DNA of 64,000 nucleotides from Pseudoxanthomonas sp. PXM02 (lineage in GTDB: Bacteria > Pseudomonadota > Gammaproteobacteria > Xanthomonadales > Xanthomonadaceae). The notes beneath the pieces were generated by a model. The model was given only the letters and a program-made list of their open reading frames with translations, was not told the DNA's origin and ran no database searches. Of this stretch, positions 46,447 through 55,869 are shown one piece after another; positions within the stretch are counted from its first letter, which is position 1, and each line of letters starts with the position of its first letter. A program made the position numbers and the translations under genes. The stretch is taken from assembly GCF_014851805.1 (NCBI RefSeq), contig NZ_JACVAK010000001.1, forward strand, positions 1,364,001-1,428,000, read 5' to 3'.

Positions 46447-48111
46447 TTATCGCGGATACAGCGGCGGCAAGGGCTCGTCCCTCTGCACTACGCTTGTGAC
46501 TCGCCACTGCGGCCCTCCCCGGAAGGCCTCGCGCAGTGCCACACGGGCCTGCGCCGGATCACCACCCGCCCAGCGCGCACGGCGCAACAGGTCCACGGCG
46601 GTGCGCTGCGCCGGCTGGGCGAGACGACGCTGCAGGTCGTCGAGATCGATGGCCACTGGCCGCGCCATGCCGCAGAGCACGGCTTCGATGTCGTCGAGAT
46701 CGCCGGCATCCAGCACGCGCTTGAGATCGGACGCCGTATGCGTCAACGCATGCGGGACGTCGGCAGGCGCGTGACGCGAGCGGCCGGCCTGCGGGGCACC
46801 CTGCCGTCGCGACAAGCCCCATACCAGCGTCGCCAGCCAGAGTAGGGCGAAACCGGCGGCCAGCGACGGCCACAGATGCGCGGGTACGCTGCGTCCACCC
46901 GCGAGCGGGATGACACCGTCATCGGTCGCGTCCTGCCGGGCCGGCGTCGCGTCATCTTTCGCCAGCGGGCGCGATGGCTGACCGCTCCCCGCAACGACCG
47001 GGATCGACAACGTCGTGAGTGATGCACGCTTCGCCGCACCGGCACGGACATCCCACCACCCCATCGCCACGCCGGGTACGGTGAGCGTGCCCGGCTGTGA
47101 CGGCACGATCGAATAGCGACGCGTCAACTTCACCTGCGGCGTGCCGCCGGTGAAGGTCTCGTCGTACTGGGGCGGTTCCGCGAACACCTGCGCCCCCGGC
47201 ACCACCGGCGCCGGCAGCTCGGGCAACTGCGCCTGCGTCGCACCGACGACCGTGGTCTCGATCGCGAAGGTGGCCGCTTCGCCCGTGCGCATCTGCTCGG
47301 GCACGGCGGTGTAGCGCAGGCGCAGGTCGCGCACAGGCAGCCAGGGCTGCGGTGCGTTCGCGGGTTGCGGCCGAACCTGCAACGTGCGCGGCGTGCCGGT
47401 GATGTTGACCTCGCCGCTGTTGCCGCCCAGCAGGTCATCCATCCAGCCGCCCGCGCCGCGCCCGCTGAAGCGCGCGCCGGGCAGGGCCAGCGGACCGCTG
47501 CGTTCGGGCACCAGCAGGAAGCGGCGCTCGGCGGTGTTGTAGCGGCGCCCATTGATCTCGCGGCTCGACTGCACGATCTCGCCGACCCGTTGCAGCAGCG
47601 CGCCATCCGGTGGATCCAGGTCGAGCTGGCCGGACACCAGCGGCGTGGCGTAGAACAGGCGCACCGTAACGCCGACCGACTGCTGCACGTAAGGGGTTTC
47701 GTCGTCGACTTCGGTTTCCACGAACACCAGCCCGTTGGACGCCGCGCTTGCCGTCGGCGTCGCGCTGACGTCGAGCACCAGCGGGACCGTGCGGTCAGCA
47801 CCCACCTGCAGCGCGGGGATCGCCAGCGTGCCGGCACGCCGCGGACGCAAGGTCAGCGCGAAAGTCATGCTGCTGCTCATGCGTCCGTTCACCAGTCGCA
47901 CGCTGCGACTGTCCGACTGGCCTTCCACTTCGAAGTCGCGCATCAGTGGCGTGACGTCGGGGGTGGCGGACACCGCATCGGTCTCCACGTTCAACGTCAC
48001 CGCCTGGCCGAGCGTCACCTGCGTCTGTTCCAGCCATGCACGCGTCGCCGCCAGCGACGACAACGGCAGCGCCAGCAGCAGGCACAGCAGCAGTCCCATC
48101 CGATACTTCAT
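46447..48111 (-). CDS. batD: BatD-like BatD/aerotolerance protein
   Basis: A 554-residue envelope protein. A signal peptide (MKYRMGLLLCLLLALPLSSLA) is followed by a repeated Ig-like beta region (TRAWLEQTQVTLGQAVTLNVE near the start, then VGVTVRLFYATPLVSGQL and GEAATFAIETTVVG blocks), and one helix near residue 420 (LAAGFALLWLATLVWGL) before a cytoplasmic helical tail. This layout is the BatD/oxygen-tolerance family. The start ATG 48111 overlaps the preceding VWA-TPR gene by four bases. It is last in the MoxR operon. The family is linked to stress tolerance, but its biochemical role is open. Confidence 0.9.
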   Translation of the reverse strand: MKYRMGLLLCLLLALPLSSLAATRAWLEQTQVTLGQAVTLNVETDAVSATPDVTPLMRDFEVEGQSDSRSVRLVNGRMSSSMTFALTLRPRRAGTLAIPALQVGADRTVPLVLDVSATPTASAASNGLVFVETEVDDETPYVQQSVGVTVRLFYATPLVSGQLDLDPPDGALLQRVGEIVQSSREINGRRYNTAERRFLLVPERSGPLALPGARFSGRGAGGWMDDLLGGNSGEVNITGTPRTLQVRPQPANAPQPWLPVRDLRLRYTAVPEQMRTGEAATFAIETTVVGATQAQLPELPAPVVPGAQVFAEPPQYDETFTGGTPQVKLTRRYSIVPSQPGTLTVPGVAMGWWDVRAGAAKRASLTTLSIPVVAGSGQPSRPLAKDDATPARQDATDDGVIPLAGGRSVPAHLWPSLAAGFALLWLATLVWGLSRRQGAPQAGRSRHAPADVPHALTHTASDLKRVLDAGDLDDIEAVLCGMARPVAIDLDDLQRRLAQPAQRTAVDLLRRARWAGGDPAQARVALREAFRGGPQWRVTSVVQRDEPLPPLYPR

Positions 48112-49862
48112 CGTCCTTCCCTCTGCCGGCGTTCCTGTTCAAGCTGGAATTTCGCCTTGAGCAGCGAGCCGGGTTCGTCCGGCACGCGCTTCAGCCACGC
48201 CTCCACCGCCTGCCGGCGCTCGCGCTGCTCGGCGGTTTCGGCCTGCACGGCCGGCTTGCCCTGCGTTTCGTTCCCCGCCCGCTGCTCATTGCCGCGTGCC
48301 ATCGCCTCACGCATGCGTTCCCGTTGTGCGGCGTCGGCCGCGGACTGCGCAGCGGCATCCGGGGTGGCCGGCGATGGCGTTCCCGTCGACGGGGGTTTCC
48401 CCTGCGACGGCGCTTTGCCGGGATCGCGCGGTGCCGGCTCGCCGTCCGCCGGCGACGGCGATGCGTTCTTCTGGTCACCGGGATCGGATTTCTGCCCGCC
48501 CTGCGAGCCGCTGGACGCGTTCTTCCCATCGCCCTGTTGCCCGGCCTTGCCCTGCCCGCCCCCGGACGACGGCGGCCGCTTGCGCGCCGCATCGACGGCA
48601 GCGCGGTTCGCCACCGCATCCGGCATGCCGGGACGTGCGCGCAGCGCGCGATCGTAGGCTGCAATGGCATCGTCGTAGCGCTGCTGTTTGGCCAGCGCAT
48701 TGCCCAGGTTGTACCAACCGTCGGCAGTGTTGACGCCAGTGAAGGCTTCTTCGGCCGCCGCGAAGTCGCCCTGCCGGTACGCATCGGCTCCGCGGACAAC
48801 GCGCGCATGCTCGGCCTGGTCCGCTCGCTGCCACCAGTCGATGCCGGCCGCGGATGCCGGTGAGGCCATGGGAAGCCACAGAGCGCCCACCAGCACGAGC
48901 GCTGCGCCGCGACGGAACCCGAGCAGCGCAAGAACCATCAGCGGAATCAGCAACCAGTAGCCTTCGTCGCGCCAGGCCTTGCCGCCGCCAGTGGACGTCG
49001 CGCTTCCCGTCGTAGATTGCGGAGACGACACACCCAGCGACGCGAGATCGCCGTTGTCGCCGGTCAGCGCGTGATAGCGACCACCGCCCGCCACCGCCAG
49101 CCCGCGCAACGATGCGGCATCCAGCGACGCGCGTGCGATCACGCCGTCACCGCCGCGATAGGCGGCGCCAGCTGCGGTACCCACTCCCAGCGCCGACACC
49201 GCGTAGCCTTGCGTGCGTGCTTTCGCTGCGGCCGTCACCGCGGCCGCGTCCGCACGGTCGGTGAGGACGAGAATGTCGCCGCCTCGCGCGTCCGCCTGCG
49301 TCAGCAGCTGCGCCGCCCACGCGATGCCGCGATCCGTGCGCTGCCCATCCACCGGCATGATGTCGGGCGCCAGGTCATCAAGGAACACGCGGATGTTCGC
49401 CGTGTCGTCGGTCAATGGCGTGACGGTGAATGCGTCCTCGGCGTACGCCACCAGCGCGACCGGGCTGCCGGCGCGCGCCTCGAGCACCTGCGCCAGCTTC
49501 GCGCGTGCCTGCAGCAGTCGCGAAGGCGGCAGATCGCTGGCGGTGGTGCGGCTCGACAAGTCCAGCACCACGACCAACGGTCGAGTGACCTGCCAGAGCG
49601 GCTGCTCGGCCTGCCTCCAACTGGGACCTGCCAGCGCGAGTACGGCGAGAACATAGGCGATCACCGCAGCGGCGAGGCCCATGCGCGCCTCCGCGCCTCC
49701 GCGAACCAGCAGATGCGGCAACAGGTGCGCGTCCACATGGCCGCGCCATGCGCTGCGCCGTTGCCGCTGCGCGCGCCATGCCCATGCCAGCACGGGCAGC
49801 GCGGCCAGTGACCACAACCAGTGCGGGCGCAGGAAGTGCAGGGCCTGCCAATCCAGGCTCAT
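48108..49862 (-). CDS. batB: VWA and TPR domain protein (BatB-BatC fusion) with degenerate MIDAS
   Basis: A 584-residue protein. Two N-terminal helices (residues about 15-30 and 60-78) precede a von Willebrand A domain (about 90-270). A helix pair follows around residue 300-335. A BatC-like TPR unit covers about 345-430 (GWYNLGNALAKQQRYDDAIAAY), and a long Gly/Pro/Ser/Gln-rich, disordered tail ends in a charged helix. The metal-site motif, normally DxSxS, reads DLSSR (D101, S103, S104, R105), so the last Ser is replaced by Arg. The start ATG 49862 overlaps the batA stop. Fusion of BatB and BatC into one protein is seen in some proteobacteria. Confidence 0.9.
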   Translation of the reverse strand: MSLDWQALHFLRPHWLWSLAALPVLAWAWRAQRQRRSAWRGHVDAHLLPHLLVRGGAEARMGLAAAVIAYVLAVLALAGPSWRQAEQPLWQVTRPLVVVLDLSSRTTASDLPPSRLLQARAKLAQVLEARAGSPVALVAYAEDAFTVTPLTDDTANIRVFLDDLAPDIMPVDGQRTDRGIAWAAQLLTQADARGGDILVLTDRADAAAVTAAAKARTQGYAVSALGVGTAAGAAYRGGDGVIARASLDAASLRGLAVAGGGRYHALTGDNGDLASLGVSSPQSTTGSATSTGGGKAWRDEGYWLLIPLMVLALLGFRRGAALVLVGALWLPMASPASAAGIDWWQRADQAEHARVVRGADAYRQGDFAAAEEAFTGVNTADGWYNLGNALAKQQRYDDAIAAYDRALRARPGMPDAVANRAAVDAARKRPPSSGGGQGKAGQQGDGKNASSGSQGGQKSDPGDQKNASPSPADGEPAPRDPGKAPSQGKPPSTGTPSPATPDAAAQSAADAAQRERMREAMARGNEQRAGNETQGKPAVQAETAEQRERRQAVEAWLKRVPDEPGSLLKAKFQLEQERRQREGR

Positions 49863-50881
49863 GCGCGCCTCCGCGGCAGCACGAACGCCAGCAACGACAC
49901 CAGCACCGCACCGGCCAGCGGCCATGCGTAGCGCTCGATGCGGGGACGCACCGCCTTGCCCGGTTGCTCCACCGGCTCCAGCCGGTCCAGTTCGGCATAG
50001 ATGCCGGCGAGTTCGCCGGTATCGCGTGCGCGGTAGAAGCGGCCTCCGGTCTGCGCGGCGACATCGCGCAGGGTGGCTTCGTCGATGGCTTCCGGCGAAC
50101 TGCTCGGCATCGGCAACGGGATGCCGAACAGACTCATGCCTCCGTCTCCGCCGAAGGCGATGGTGTGGATGCGCACGCGCTCTTCCTTCGCCAGTTCCGC
50201 CGCTTTCTGCGGCGTCAGCACGCCGGCGGAATTGACGCCGTCGGTCAGCAGGATCAGGACGCGCTGGCCGTCTTCCTGCGTGCGCAACCGGCGCACTGCC
50301 AGCGCGATGGCATCGCCGATGGCGGTCTCGCGCCCGGCCAACCCGGCCACGGCATCGCGTAACTGATCCCGCACGGTGCGCAGATCGCGGGTCAGCGGCG
50401 TCATCGCATACGCACGCTGGCCGAACACCAGCAGACCAACCCGGTCGCCATCACGACGATCGAGGAAATCCGCCAGCACAGCCTTGGCCGCAGTCAGGCG
50501 ATCGACGACCGCACCGCCAAGTTCCATATCGGGTTCGGTCATGCTGCCGGACAGATCCACCGCCAGCATCAGGTCGCGCCCACTCACGGGCGGCGTCACC
50601 GCATCGCCGAACTGCTGCGGCCGTGCAGCGGCCGCGCACAGCAGGAACCAGGCGAGCCATGCGAGCGCGGCGGCGCGACGCGGCAACCCGCGCCCTCCAC
50701 GTTGCGCAATGGCCTGCATCGACGAGCCGTACGGCACCTTCAGCGCGTCCGCCTGCGTGCGCGTTGCCGGCAGCAACCATCGCACCAGCCACGGCAGGGG
50801 GAATGCGAGCCAGGTCCACGGCCACGCGAAGCCTGCATAGCCGTCCTGCAACCATTGCAGCGTGGGCAGCGAGAAATTCAT
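49859..50881 (-). CDS. batA: VWA domain membrane protein (BatA-like)
   Basis: A 340-residue protein with two N-terminal helices (around residues 17-35 and 60-80) and a C-terminal helix (about 315-335). Between them lies a von Willebrand A domain with an intact MIDAS motif DLSGSM and a conserved LLTDGVNSAG strand. The start ATG 50881 overlaps the DUF4381 stop by four bases, and its stop overlaps batB likewise. It probably works with BatB and MoxR at the inner membrane. Confidence 0.93.
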   Translation of the reverse strand: MNFSLPTLQWLQDGYAGFAWPWTWLAFPLPWLVRWLLPATRTQADALKVPYGSSMQAIAQRGGRGLPRRAAALAWLAWFLLCAAAARPQQFGDAVTPPVSGRDLMLAVDLSGSMTEPDMELGGAVVDRLTAAKAVLADFLDRRDGDRVGLLVFGQRAYAMTPLTRDLRTVRDQLRDAVAGLAGRETAIGDAIALAVRRLRTQEDGQRVLILLTDGVNSAGVLTPQKAAELAKEERVRIHTIAFGGDGGMSLFGIPLPMPSSSPEAIDEATLRDVAAQTGGRFYRARDTGELAGIYAELDRLEPVEQPGKAVRPRIERYAWPLAGAVLVSLLAFVLPRRRA

Positions 50882-51336
50882 CGCACGCCCGCCATCAGTT
50901 CGAGGAAACGGACGCGCGCGACGGCCGCGGCGGCGGCGAGTTCTTTGGGTGGAACGTCGCGGCGATAGCCGCCCTCAAGCAGCAGGCGACCCGGGCCTTG
51001 CGAGAATGCATGACCACGCTTGCCATCCAGGAACTGCAGCCACGCTTCGCCTTGCAGCCGGTCGGCTGCCGGATCGAGACGACGCGCGGCGCGGCGCAGG
51101 CGCTCGGACATCGCTGCCACCTGTTCCGCAGCGGAGGGCGCGTCCTCCGTGGCATCGAACCAGCGCTGCCATGTGCGATGCCGGCGGCGAACGACGAATC
51201 GCCACGTCCCGACCCCGGCGACCAGCAGCACGATGACGAAGAAGACCAGCCACCACCCCGGTGCGGGCGGCCACCACGAGGGCGAGACCGGCACATGTAC
51301 GTCGCGCAGCACCAGCGTCGCCATGTACATCCTCAT
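50878..51336 (-). CDS. DUF4381 family membrane protein
   Basis: A 152-residue protein with one helix (WWLVFFVIVLLVAGVGTWRFVV, about residues 24-45, quoted here by its first and last parts WWLVFFVIV and GTWRFVV) and a cytoplasmic helical domain ending RFLELMAGVR. The N-terminal VHVPVSPSWWPPAPGWW stretch is typical of DUF4381 proteins of MoxR operons. The start ATG 51336 overlaps the DUF58 stop by four bases; ATGs two and four codons later are alternatives. The function is unknown beyond its place in the complex. Confidence 0.85.
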   Translation of the reverse strand: MRMYMATLVLRDVHVPVSPSWWPPAPGWWLVFFVIVLLVAGVGTWRFVVRRRHRTWQRWFDATEDAPSAAEQVAAMSERLRRAARRLDPAADRLQGEAWLQFLDGKRGHAFSQGPGRLLLEGGYRRDVPPKELAAAAAVARVRFLELMAGVR

Positions 51337-52229
51337 GCCACCTGCGGTTGCGCGCGACCCAGGGCGACAAGCCACGCATCGCTGGGCGCATCGGTGGACA
51401 GCGTGCGTACCTGCACGCCACGCGCGGGCAAACGCTCCAGCGCGCGTTCGAGCGGCTGCTGGAACTCGGCGCGCCACGCCTCGCGCTGGGCGTCACTGGC
51501 GAGATCCAGATCGACGCGCTGGCTGCCCACGACGAACGGCAGGCGCTGTGCCGGGGGGGCCGTCTCCAGCGGATCGGTCAACAGCAGGACGATGACGTCA
51601 TGGTGCGCCGCGAGCGCAGGCCAGCGTGATTCGGGAATCGACATCAGGCTGTGGGGATCGGCGAGCACCAGCAGTCGCGAGCCAGGCCGCAGCACGCGCG
51701 CGGCATGATCGAGAGCAAATGCCAGACCGAGATCATCCGACGGTGGCGCCGTATACCAGCGCACCAGCGCATCCAGCACGCGCAATGCGCCGCGTGTGCC
51801 GGATGCGGGCGGGACCGGGGCCTCCATCGCGCTGCCACGCAGCGTGGCAAGGCGATCGCCTTCGCGGACGGCCTGCCACGCGGCAACGGCGCCTGCTCGT
51901 GCCGCCTGCACCGACTTGAAACGCGTACGCGTGCCGAAGTACAGCAGCGGCGATGTATCGGCGACGATCAACGTCAACCTTTCGCGCTCGGCCTGGAACA
52001 GTTTGGTATGCGTGCGTCCGCTGCGCGCCGTCAGGCGCCAGTCGATGTGGCGGACGTCGTCGCCCGCCACGTATTCGCGCGACTCCGCGTATTCCATGCC
52101 ACGTCCGCGCAACGGCGACGCGGACGGACCGGTGACCGAGTGGCGGCCACGGCGTGCAGGCGGTCGGCGTTGCGCGTTGGCGCGCAGCGCGATCAGTTCC
52201 GTCAGGGTAGGAGTGATGCCTTCGCTCAT
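51333..52229 (-). CDS. DUF58 domain protein of the MoxR operon
   Basis: A 298-residue cytoplasmic protein. The DUF58 core is marked by GRGMEYAESREYVAGDD and the near-invariant VRHIDWRLTARSGRTHTK, followed by a VWA-like fold with VADTSPLLYFG and LLVLADPHSL. It is a standard partner of MoxR ATPases. The start ATG 52229 is 18 bases past the moxR stop. The remaining genes of the operon follow with overlaps, so they should be made in fixed proportion. Confidence 0.92.
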   Translation of the reverse strand: MSEGITPTLTELIALRANAQRRPPARRGRHSVTGPSASPLRGRGMEYAESREYVAGDDVRHIDWRLTARSGRTHTKLFQAERERLTLIVADTSPLLYFGTRTRFKSVQAARAGAVAAWQAVREGDRLATLRGSAMEAPVPPASGTRGALRVLDALVRWYTAPPSDDLGLAFALDHAARVLRPGSRLLVLADPHSLMSIPESRWPALAAHHDVIVLLLTDPLETAPPAQRLPFVVGSQRVDLDLASDAQREAWRAEFQQPLERALERLPARGVQVRTLSTDAPSDAWLVALGRAQPQVA

Positions 52230-52247
52230 GGACCGGCGCAACCGGGT

Positions 52248-53237
52248 TCAGGGCAGCGGGACCACGTCGAGCAGCGCTTTCACCAGGCGATCGCCATCCC
52301 AGCCTTCCGCCGTGGCTTCGTAGCTGGGCAGCACGCGATGGCGCAGCACGTCGGGCGCGATGGCGCGGACATCATCAGGGGTGACATAGTCGCGCCCCGC
52401 AAGCCAGGCCCGCGCACGCGCACAACGTTCCAGCGCGATGGAGCCGCGCGGACTCGCGCCCCACGCGATGCGTCGCGCGAGCGCCGCGTCGTAACGCGAC
52501 GCATCGCGCGACGCGAGCACCAGTTCGATCAGGTAGCGTTCCAGCGCCGGCGCCAGGTGCAGGTCCAGCACCTGCCTGCGCGCTTCGAAGACATCTTCCA
52601 GCGGCATCCGCCCGATGGCAGCGGGCGCGGACTGCATCTGCTCGCGCGCACGATCGCGCGCCAGGCGCAGGATGTCGGCCTCGGCAGCCGCTTCGGGATA
52701 GCCGATCTTCACGTGCATCAGGAACCGGTCGAGCTGGGCTTCGGGCAACGGGAACGTGCCCTCCTGCTCGATCGGATTCTGCGTCGCCATCACCAGGAAC
52801 AGCGCCGGCAGCGGATAGGTATGGCGGCCCACCGTCACCTGCCGCTCGCCCATCGCCTCGAGCAGCGCCGACTGCACCTTGGCCGGTGCGCGGTTGATCT
52901 CGTCCGCCAGCAGCAGCGGATGGAAGATGGGGCCCGCCTGGAACTCGAACCTCCCGTCCTGCGGTCGCCATACCTCGGTGCCGGTCAGGTCCGCCGGCAG
53001 CAGGTCGGGCGTGAACTGGACACGTGCGAAGTCCGCCTGCAACCGCGACGCCAATGCGCGGATGGCCGTGGTCTTGGCCAGCCCTGGTGCTCCTTCGACC
53101 AGCAGGTGGCCGTCGGCCAGCAGGGCGATCAGCAGCCGCTCGACAAGGGCAGCCTGCCCGACGATGGTCTGTGACAGGTCCTCTCGCAGCGCGGCGAAGC
53201 GGTCGAACAGGGAGGCGGCTGACGACGGGAGATCCAT
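52248..53237 (-). CDS. moxR: MoxR family AAA+ ATPase
   Basis: A 329-residue cytoplasmic ATPase, thought in this family to act as a chaperone for insertion of metal or assembly of VWA-protein complexes. Walker A is GAPGLAKTT at about residues 49-57, Walker B LLLADEINRA, sensor 1 ATQNP, and the arginine-finger region LPEAQLDRF. The C-terminal lid domain carries RIAWGASPRGSIAL and YVTPDDVRAIAPDVLRHR, typical of MoxR. The start ATG 53237 is the first of the operon; 167 bases separate it from pilQ. Confidence 0.95.
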   Translation of the reverse strand: MDLPSSAASLFDRFAALREDLSQTIVGQAALVERLLIALLADGHLLVEGAPGLAKTTAIRALASRLQADFARVQFTPDLLPADLTGTEVWRPQDGRFEFQAGPIFHPLLLADEINRAPAKVQSALLEAMGERQVTVGRHTYPLPALFLVMATQNPIEQEGTFPLPEAQLDRFLMHVKIGYPEAAAEADILRLARDRAREQMQSAPAAIGRMPLEDVFEARRQVLDLHLAPALERYLIELVLASRDASRYDAALARRIAWGASPRGSIALERCARARAWLAGRDYVTPDDVRAIAPDVLRHRVLPSYEATAEGWDGDRLVKALLDVVPLP

Positions 53238-53355
53238 GGGCGTCCGGAGGGTGCGGGGTGCGCGTGGGACCGCCAGTGTGCCACGCAGGTTCCCGCCCTC
53301 CCCGTGAGGAACGGCATGGGTTCAGCGGGAGTTCGCACCAGAGCCGCAAATGAAG

Positions 53356-53378
53356 ACGGGCCGCAAAGCGGCCCGTCG
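53356..53378 (-). terminator. Terminator-like hairpin after pilQ
   Basis: Perfect 10-base stem GACGGGCCGC / GCGGCCCGTC with a 3-base loop, 26 bases past the pilQ stop; followed leftward by TTCATTTG. It probably ends the pil operon. Confidence 0.7.
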
Positions 53379-53404
53379 TCTGCATCTACGCTGGATGTCG
53401 GCGA

Positions 53405-55330
53405 TCAGCGCTTGTTGACCGACAGCACCTTCGGGGTGATGAAGATCAGCAGCTCGGCCTTCTGCTTGCTGCGACCCTTCTTCTTGAACAGATTGCCAAG
53501 GAAGGGGATGTCGCCCAGGAACGGCACCTTGGCCACGCTGCTGCGATCGGTGAACTCGTATACGCCGCCGATCACGACCGTCTGGCCGTCTTCCACCAGC
53601 ACGGCGGTGTTGATCTCGCGCTTGTCCAGCTCCGGCACGGCGCCGTAGCCTTCCAGCGTGATGTAACGGTTCACCTCGTCCTTCTTGACGTTGAGGTTCA
53701 GGAAAACGCGGTTGTCGTTGGTGATGGTCGGCATGACCTTCATTTCCAGCAACGCTTCCTTGAACTGCACGTTCGGCGTAGCGACGCCACCCTGGCCTGC
53801 GGTGATGGTCACGTAGCCGACTTCCTTGCCCTGCCGGATCACGCCTTCACGCTGGTTGGCAGTGACCAGGCGCGGATTGGAGATCACCTCGCCACGACCT
53901 TCTTCCTGCATCGCCGACAGCTCGATGTCCAAGTCGAAGTTGCGGCCCAGCAGCGTGTAGGCGATCGCACCGGCGGTGGCCTGGGTGAAGCCACCGGCGG
54001 GCAGGTTGACGTTCAGATCGCGCGGCAGGACACGGTCGTCACCGTTGCCGGTGTTGACGTTGTCGGTGACGTTGCCGCCGATGATCTGCGTGCGGTCGCC
54101 GGAGCGGCGGGCGTTGATGCCGAAACGTGCGCCAAGGTCCCGCGCGAAGGTATCGGTGGCGATCACGATGCGGCCTTCGATCAGCACCTGGTCGACCGGG
54201 CGGTCGATCCGCGAGATCAGCTCGCGCATCTGCGCGACCTTCTTCGGGATGTCGCTGATCATCAGCATGTTGGTGCGCTCGTCGGCGACGATGCGGCCAC
54301 GCTGCGACAGGAACCCATTCTCCTGGTCGCGGCCACCGCCACCGCCGCCACCGCCGCCGCTGTTGCCCTGGTTGCCGATGCCCTTGGCTTCAGTCAGTGC
54401 CTTGAAGATCGCGGCAGCGCTGTGATAATTGATCTGGACGTAGTCGGTGACCATGTCCTCGCGATTCTCGATCGCGATGCGGGCGTCTTCCTTGTCCTGC
54501 TCGAACTTGGCCAGTTCGGGCTGCGGAGCCACCCAGATGACCGCGCCGTCGCGACGCTTGTCCAGGCCCTTGGCGCGCAGCACGATGTCCAGCGCCTGGT
54601 CCCACGGCACGTTGACCAGGCGCAGGGTGACGTTGCCCTGCACGGTGTCGGACGCCACGATGTTGAGGTTCGACTCTTCGGCGATCAGCTGCAGCACCGT
54701 GCGCACCGGCACGTCCTGGAAGTTGAACGTCACCGGGCGGCCGCTGTAGCGGCGCGCTTCGGAAGCGATCCTCTGCGCAGCGGCCACCACGGCCGAGGCA
54801 CTGGTAGCGGCCGGGGCGCTCGCGTCACCCATCGCCTTCTGGCCGGCACGCGGCACGATCTCGACCACGTACTCGTTGCCGGACTGGTAGGCCAGCGACT
54901 CGAAGTCGCCGCGCGTGCTGAGCACCAGCTGGGTGCCGACACCCTTGCTCTGCGCATCGACGCGCTGCACCGGCGTGGCGAAGTCGACCACGTTGAGCGG
55001 ACGCTGCAGCGAGGCCGGCAGCGTGGCATTGCCCACGCTCACCACGACGCTGTCGCCCTGGTTGCGCAGGTCAGGCGCGGCGCCCTGGCCATCGAACTTG
55101 ATGATCAGGCGACCGGCGCCGTCTTCCCCTCGGCGAAAGTCGATGTTGGAAACCGACACGGCCGATGCGGGCTGGGTGACGGTCGCGGGGGACGCCGCGT
55201 GCGTCGTCGGAGTGACGGCGCCCACAGTGCTGGCCGCAGCAAGCAGGCCGATGGCCAGCCCCAGAGAGCAGAGCCGGAAGGTGGCCAGGCGCCGGGACGG
55301 CCGCAGGCGGTAGGCATTCGTAGCGGTCAT
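53405..55330 (-). CDS. pilQ: Type IV pilus secretin PilQ
   Basis: Outer-membrane secretin through which the pilus passes, 641 residues. A signal peptide (LCSLGLAIGLLAAASTVGA) is followed by one AMIN domain (about residues 55-155), an STN/N0 domain (VTFNFQDVPVRTVLQLIAEE), an N1 domain, and the secretin core with ISDIPKKVAQMRELI, VISNPRLVTANQ, and VPFLGDIPFLGNLFKKK with ELLIFITPKVL at the end. A run of nine Gly lies in the N1 linker. The start ATG 55330 has GGGGGA five bases upstream; ATG 55348, overlapping the pilP stop, is an alternative adding six residues. It is last in pilMNOPQ. Confidence 0.96.
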   Translation of the reverse strand: MTATNAYRLRPSRRLATFRLCSLGLAIGLLAAASTVGAVTPTTHAASPATVTQPASAVSVSNIDFRRGEDGAGRLIIKFDGQGAAPDLRNQGDSVVVSVGNATLPASLQRPLNVVDFATPVQRVDAQSKGVGTQLVLSTRGDFESLAYQSGNEYVVEIVPRAGQKAMGDASAPAATSASAVVAAAQRIASEARRYSGRPVTFNFQDVPVRTVLQLIAEESNLNIVASDTVQGNVTLRLVNVPWDQALDIVLRAKGLDKRRDGAVIWVAPQPELAKFEQDKEDARIAIENREDMVTDYVQINYHSAAAIFKALTEAKGIGNQGNSGGGGGGGGGRDQENGFLSQRGRIVADERTNMLMISDIPKKVAQMRELISRIDRPVDQVLIEGRIVIATDTFARDLGARFGINARRSGDRTQIIGGNVTDNVNTGNGDDRVLPRDLNVNLPAGGFTQATAGAIAYTLLGRNFDLDIELSAMQEEGRGEVISNPRLVTANQREGVIRQGKEVGYVTITAGQGGVATPNVQFKEALLEMKVMPTITNDNRVFLNLNVKKDEVNRYITLEGYGAVPELDKREINTAVLVEDGQTVVIGGVYEFTDRSSVAKVPFLGDIPFLGNLFKKKGRSKQKAELLIFITPKVLSVNKR

Positions 55331-55344
55331 CGTGTATCCCCCAA

Positions 55345-55869
55345 TCATTGATCTTCAAGCGCAAGCGATGCCGGCCGTTCCAGCCAGCCACCCGCGCCAT
55401 CCGGCACTAGTTCGACAAGTTCCACGCCATCTTCGCGGACCGAGGTGACCCGGCCGTCGCTCTGGCCCAGGTAGTTCCCCGGACGTACCCGGTAGGTGAC
55501 CTTGTCGGGCCCCATCACCAGTGCCACCAGACCTGCCCCCTTACCGATCGTACCGACCATGTCCAGGCTGTCCAGCGGGTACTGCTCCAGTGTTTCCTTG
55601 CGCCGGTTCGGATCAGGCCGCAGCCCGCCCGCGTCGGCGTTACTCCACGCATTGCTGAAGGGATCCCGCAACGTCTGCGCGGCGTACTCGAAGGTCTCGA
55701 ACTGCTGCATCACGGGCAGCGGCTCGAGCGGCGGCGCGGGACGCGCACGCACGTCCTCCACCCACTTCTCCAGGTTCGGCGCGTCACCCGGCGTGCTGGT
55801 GATGCCGCGGGCGCAACCCGACGTCACGACGACGGCGAGGATCATCCAATGCCACTTGCTGCGCATCAT
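55345..55869 (-). CDS. pilP: Type IV pilus inner-membrane lipoprotein PilP
   Basis: A 174-residue lipoprotein linking the PilMNO platform to PilQ. The signal MILAVVVTSGC ends in a lipobox. A disordered stretch follows with FEYAAQTLRDPFSN, then the beta-domain (about residues 95-160) with VGTIGKGAGLVALV and YRVRPGNYLGQSDGRV. Two ATGs open the frame (55869 and 55866); the first overlaps the pilO stop. Confidence 0.95.
   Translation of the reverse strand: MMRSKWHWMILAVVVTSGCARGITSTPGDAPNLEKWVEDVRARPAPPLEPLPVMQQFETFEYAAQTLRDPFSNAWSNADAGGLRPDPNRRKETLEQYPLDSLDMVGTIGKGAGLVALVMGPDKVTYRVRPGNYLGQSDGRVTSVREDGVELVELVPDGAGGWLERPASLALEDQ

Noticed and set aside
54303..54361. Trinucleotide repeat resembling a short tandem array
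   Set aside because: It is the coding sequence for the Gly tract in PilQ and not an independent repeat element or CRISPR.
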